Shown piece by piece: positions 6,723 to 8,758 of a stretch of DNA of 8,758 nucleotides. A program made the position numbers and the translations under genes. The notes beneath the pieces are model-generated. The model did not search any database. It was given only the letters and a program-made list of their open reading frames with translations, and was not told the origin of the DNA. The DNA comes from Promethearchaeota archaeon. Lineage in GTDB: Archaea; Asgardarchaeota; Lokiarchaeia; Sigyniarchaeales; SOKP01. Where the stretch lies: the NCBI GenBank assembly GCA_030605895.1, contig JAUWHL010000200.1, positions 1-8,758 of the forward strand, read 5' to 3'. Each line of letters starts with the position of its first letter. Position 1 is the stretch's first letter.

Positions 6723-7676
6723 AATATAAGAATCTTTCAGAAGAACTCTTAATCTTGGGTTAAATTCATTTGAATGAATTTTTTTAACAATTTTGTTATA
6801 TCTTAAATCCAAGTACTTAAGGTTTGGTAATTTTTTAATATATTCTAGGTTCTCTAGTTCACAGATTTTATTATTAGTTAAAATTAGATGGGTTAAATTC
6901 CCTAAATTAACTAATTCTTGGATATTTTCAATTTGATTATTTGAAAGATCAATTTTTTTCAGATTTTTTAAATATTTTAATCCAATTATTTCTGAAATTG
7001 ATTTTATGTTATTTTTCCATCCAAAGGGAGTACCCCTAACTTCATGTTCCAAATAATCTGATAAATCTAATTCGCTTAACAGTCCATTTTCTGGATTTGT
7101 CTCATAAAATACATTTGGATAATGTTTTGTCAGATTAGCAATTGTTATGAAATTAATTAGAATTAGGGATAATTCATTATGAGTAAAGAATTTATATTTT
7201 TTTGATTTTAATAACTTCTTGATGATTTTTTTGAACTTTTTATTTTCTATCCTTTTTTCTTTATTGAGATATTTTGTTTTCATAATCTTCTTTGTTTCAT
7301 TGAATAAAATTAGTTTAGATTCTTCAGAATTAATTTCTTTCAATAATTTAATTATTGTTATATGGCATTCATAATCATTTTCATGATTTATTGCCCATTT
7401 TAACGGAGTTATCGCTTTATTTAAAAATCTTCTTTCTAAGAATTTTAAAGCAACATTCCTAATTTTTCCATTTGAATCAGATATGAGTATGTTTTCTAGT
7501 ATTTTAAAAAGTTCATTATTATAAATTCCAATTCTATCCAAAATTTCTATTGCCGTTTTTCTTGTATACTCGTTTTCACTATTTTCAACAAAAGAGATTA
7601 AGTGATCAAAAGCAATAGAATTATTTATTTCATTTCTCTCATATTGCTCATAAATCTTACTTGGAGATAAATTCAT
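6711..7676 (-). CDS. HEAT-repeat / SDS22-like leucine-rich-repeat protein
   Basis: This is a 321-residue soluble protein without signal peptide. Residues 20-118 contain about three HEAT-like helical pairs (for example YTRKTAIEILDRIG and NGKIRNVALKFLERRF, each with the conserved Arg/Ala-x-x-x-Leu pattern). Residues 128-165 are a strongly Lys-rich linker. Residues 229-298 carry three SDS22-type LRRs of about 22 residues (NLKKIDLSNNQIENI, NLTHLILTNNKICEL, NLKYLDLRYNKIVKK), with a short cap after them. Both repeat types are protein-protein interaction scaffolds, so a cytosolic adaptor is inferred; no partner is identified. The ATG at 7676 is the only start: an in-frame TAA lies eight codons upstream and no other initiator intervenes. 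No SD precedes it, so the mRNA may be leaderless. It follows the glycoside hydrolase gene on the same strand after 114 bp and converges on the RuBisCO-like gene. Confidence 0.88.
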   Translation of the reverse strand: MNLSPSKIYEQYERNEINNSIAFDHLISFVENSENEYTRKTAIEILDRIGIYNNELFKILENILISDSNGKIRNVALKFLERRFLNKAITPLKWAINHENDYECHITIIKLLKEINSEESKLILFNETKKIMKTKYLNKEKRIENKKFKKIIKKLLKSKKYKFFTHNELSLILINFITIANLTKHYPNVFYETNPENGLLSELDLSDYLEHEVRGTPFGWKNNIKSISEIIGLKYLKNLKKIDLSNNQIENIQELVNLGNLTHLILTNNKICELENLEYIKKLPNLKYLDLRYNKIVKKIHSNEFNPRLRVLLKDSYIKIK

Positions 7677-7697
7677 TATAAAACTTGATTGATAATT

Positions 7698-7708
7698 TTA
7701 ATTTACAA
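7698..7708 (-). promoter_or_regulatory. Candidate TATA element for the HEAT/LRR gene
   Basis: On the minus strand TGTAAATTAAA lies centred about 27 bases before the ATG at 7676, where a TATA box would sit for a leaderless archaeal transcript. The absence of an SD before this start agrees with that. The AT-rich context makes the match weak evidence. Confidence 0.3.
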
Positions 7709-7732
7709 CAAAAACCAATTTTCAAAATTTAT

Positions 7733-7770
7733 CAAAAATTAAAAATTTGATTAAAATAAGTAAAACTTTC
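7733..7770 (-). terminator. T-rich stop region after the glycoside hydrolase gene
   Basis: Read on the minus strand, the gap after the TAA at 7793-7791 contains several T runs of four and five bases (gttttacttattttaatcaa, then attttta). This could end the glycoside hydrolase transcript, but no run is longer than five T, so read-through into the HEAT/LRR gene is possible. The rest of the 114-bp gap is AT-rich without other visible signals. Confidence 0.3.
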
Positions 7771-7790
7771 AATTTTTTTTTTAATTTACT

Positions 7791-8758
7791 TTAATTTAAA
7801 TCAATAATTAATGACAGAAAATCCTTAAATTGAATAAAAATTTTCCATAGATTTTCTTTTAAATTAATTTTAGAGTATTCAAAATCGGTTTTAATAATTT
7901 TCTTATTTTGTGGAAGTTTTAATAGAAGATACCCCTCTCTTATTCCTTTTAATTCTAAATTAATATTAAGTTGACGCAATTCTTCATTAAACTCAAATTT
8001 TTTTATTTCACAGCATCCTTGAGTTATATGTAAATTTGTAGAGAATAAGATAGGTAATCCTTGAAGTTTGTTATCTATAGGAATTAAATTTATATAACTA
8101 CAAGAATGTGGCTTGATATCTCTAAGCTCAATAAAATCAGTAATTTTAAATTCTCCTAGATATTTTTCATTCCAAAAATCATAAACATAAAAATCTTTAT
8201 TAGTTTCATACAAATTAGGAATTAGTTCTGAAATCTTTAACTTTTTTGAGGATGCAATGTCATTCCAATTTATAATAGCCACTAGAAATCTTTTCCCAAT
8301 AATTTCTTCAGTTTCTAGCAAATAGACTGATGGAAATTTTGATATAAACGCATCAACTACTATTGGATCATGCTCTATTGGATTATAGGGAGGGATTAGA
8401 AGTTTCGCATCATTAATTTCTTCATCAGATAATTTAGTCATATCATCTGATATTAATAATTGACCTCCAGATAAACCAAAAATGGTCAGTTGTAATCTAA
8501 TTTCATCAATATTTAATTCTGTATCAGTTCGTCTAATCATTAAACAATCTGGATCATTTATCCAGAAATATTTATGCATAAAAGATCGGTAAAGGACATT
8601 TAATAAACACATTTTTAATGAGGGAGTAGTTATGCCTTGTTTTATTCTTTCTTCGTCTGTATCTTCCCATGTAGGATTCGTATCTTCTCCGATACGCATG
8701 GTATCAACCAAACCAACACATGGACCCAAGGGCGCTCCGCACCCTAATAAAAAAGCAT
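7791..8758 (-). CDS. GH36-type alpha-galactosidase-like glycoside hydrolase, C-terminal part (5'-partial)
   Basis: The frame is open to the right edge. The TTG at 8729 is an internal Leu, because the codons before it encode AFLLGCGAP, completing the conserved block GCGAPLGPCVGLVDTMRIGED. In clan GH-D enzymes the Asp after RIG (here residue 25 of the visible part) is the likely acid/base catalyst. Further family blocks follow: FWINDPDCLMIR (residues 64-75), LSGGQLLISDDMTKL (95-109), and a C-terminal beta-sandwich with VAIINWND, YVYDFWNEKYLGEF, the IKPHSCSYINL strand and HITQGCCEI. The visible 321 residues cover the end of the TIM barrel and the whole C-terminal domain; the N-terminus with the nucleophile Asp is missing. 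The expected reaction is hydrolysis of alpha-galactosides or similar alpha-linked sugars. Exact specificity and cellular location cannot be judged without the N-terminus. It is transcribed towards the HEAT/LRR gene. Confidence 0.88.
   Translation of the reverse strand, partial: AFLLGCGAPLGPCVGLVDTMRIGEDTNPTWEDTDEERIKQGITTPSLKMCLLNVLYRSFMHKYFWINDPDCLMIRRTDTELNIDEIRLQLTIFGLSGGQLLISDDMTKLSDEEINDAKLLIPPYNPIEHDPIVVDAFISKFPSVYLLETEEIIGKRFLVAIINWNDIASSKKLKISELIPNLYETNKDFYVYDFWNEKYLGEFKITDFIELRDIKPHSCSYINLIPIDNKLQGLPILFSTNLHITQGCCEIKKFEFNEELRQLNINLELKGIREGYLLLKLPQNKKIIKTDFEYSKINLKENLWKIFIQFKDFLSLIIDLN

Noticed and set aside
7731..7751. Imperfect palindrome ATCAAA...TTTGAT in the intergenic gap
   Set aside because: Only six paired bases at the outer arms, in an almost pure A/T region; it is not distinguishable from chance and is too weak for an operator or hairpin.
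8727..8729. TTG as the start of the glycoside hydrolase
   Set aside because: It splits the conserved GCGAPLGP block, whose first half is encoded just upstream to the window edge.
8731..8745. Short GC-rich island near the right edge
   Set aside because: It is explained by Gly, Cys, Ala and Pro codons of the conserved GH36 block, not by a foreign insert or RNA gene.

Overview
The window is AT-rich (roughly 30% GC by eye) and looks archaeal, most likely from an Asgard archaeon (Promethearchaeota, Lokiarchaeia-like). This is inferred from protein architecture, not from a marker gene. The supporting features are a giant Asn-rich surface protein with a C-terminal membrane anchor, a longin-like/winged-helix fusion, a HEAT plus SDS22-type leucine-rich-repeat protein, a RuBisCO-like protein, Shine-Dalgarno sites of the GGAGGTG/GTGAT type, and oligo-T runs after genes.

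Layout: five protein genes, two of them cut by the window edges. Plus strand: (1) the C-terminal 1376 residues of a very large surface protein (2-4132, start outside the window), made of many Ig-like beta-sandwich modules, one transmembrane helix and a Lys/Glu-rich cytosolic tail. (2) A 375-residue cytosolic longin-like/double winged-helix protein (4132-5259) overlaps it by one base in TAATG and has a perfect SD inside the upstream gene. (3) After a double oligo-T stop, a RuBisCO-like protein (best start 5370, end 6698). Minus strand: (4) a HEAT/LRR protein (6711-7676), convergent with the RuBisCO-like gene across only 12 bp. (5) Upstream of it, the C-terminal part of a GH36-type alpha-galactosidase-like glycoside hydrolase (7791-8758), whose reading frame stays open to the right edge.

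Genes 1 and 2 are almost certainly co-transcribed and translationally coupled. They pair an extracellular, probably heavily N-glycosylated receptor or adhesin with a cytosolic adaptor or regulator, and this is the most interesting unit here. The RuBisCO-like protein keeps the metal-binding Lys/Asp/Glu triad but has lost several residues needed for CO2 fixation, so it probably catalyses a different enolate reaction. No pathway partner for it lies in the window. The HEAT/LRR and glycoside hydrolase genes have no evident link to the others. No tRNA, rRNA, CRISPR array, insertion sequence or integrase was seen.
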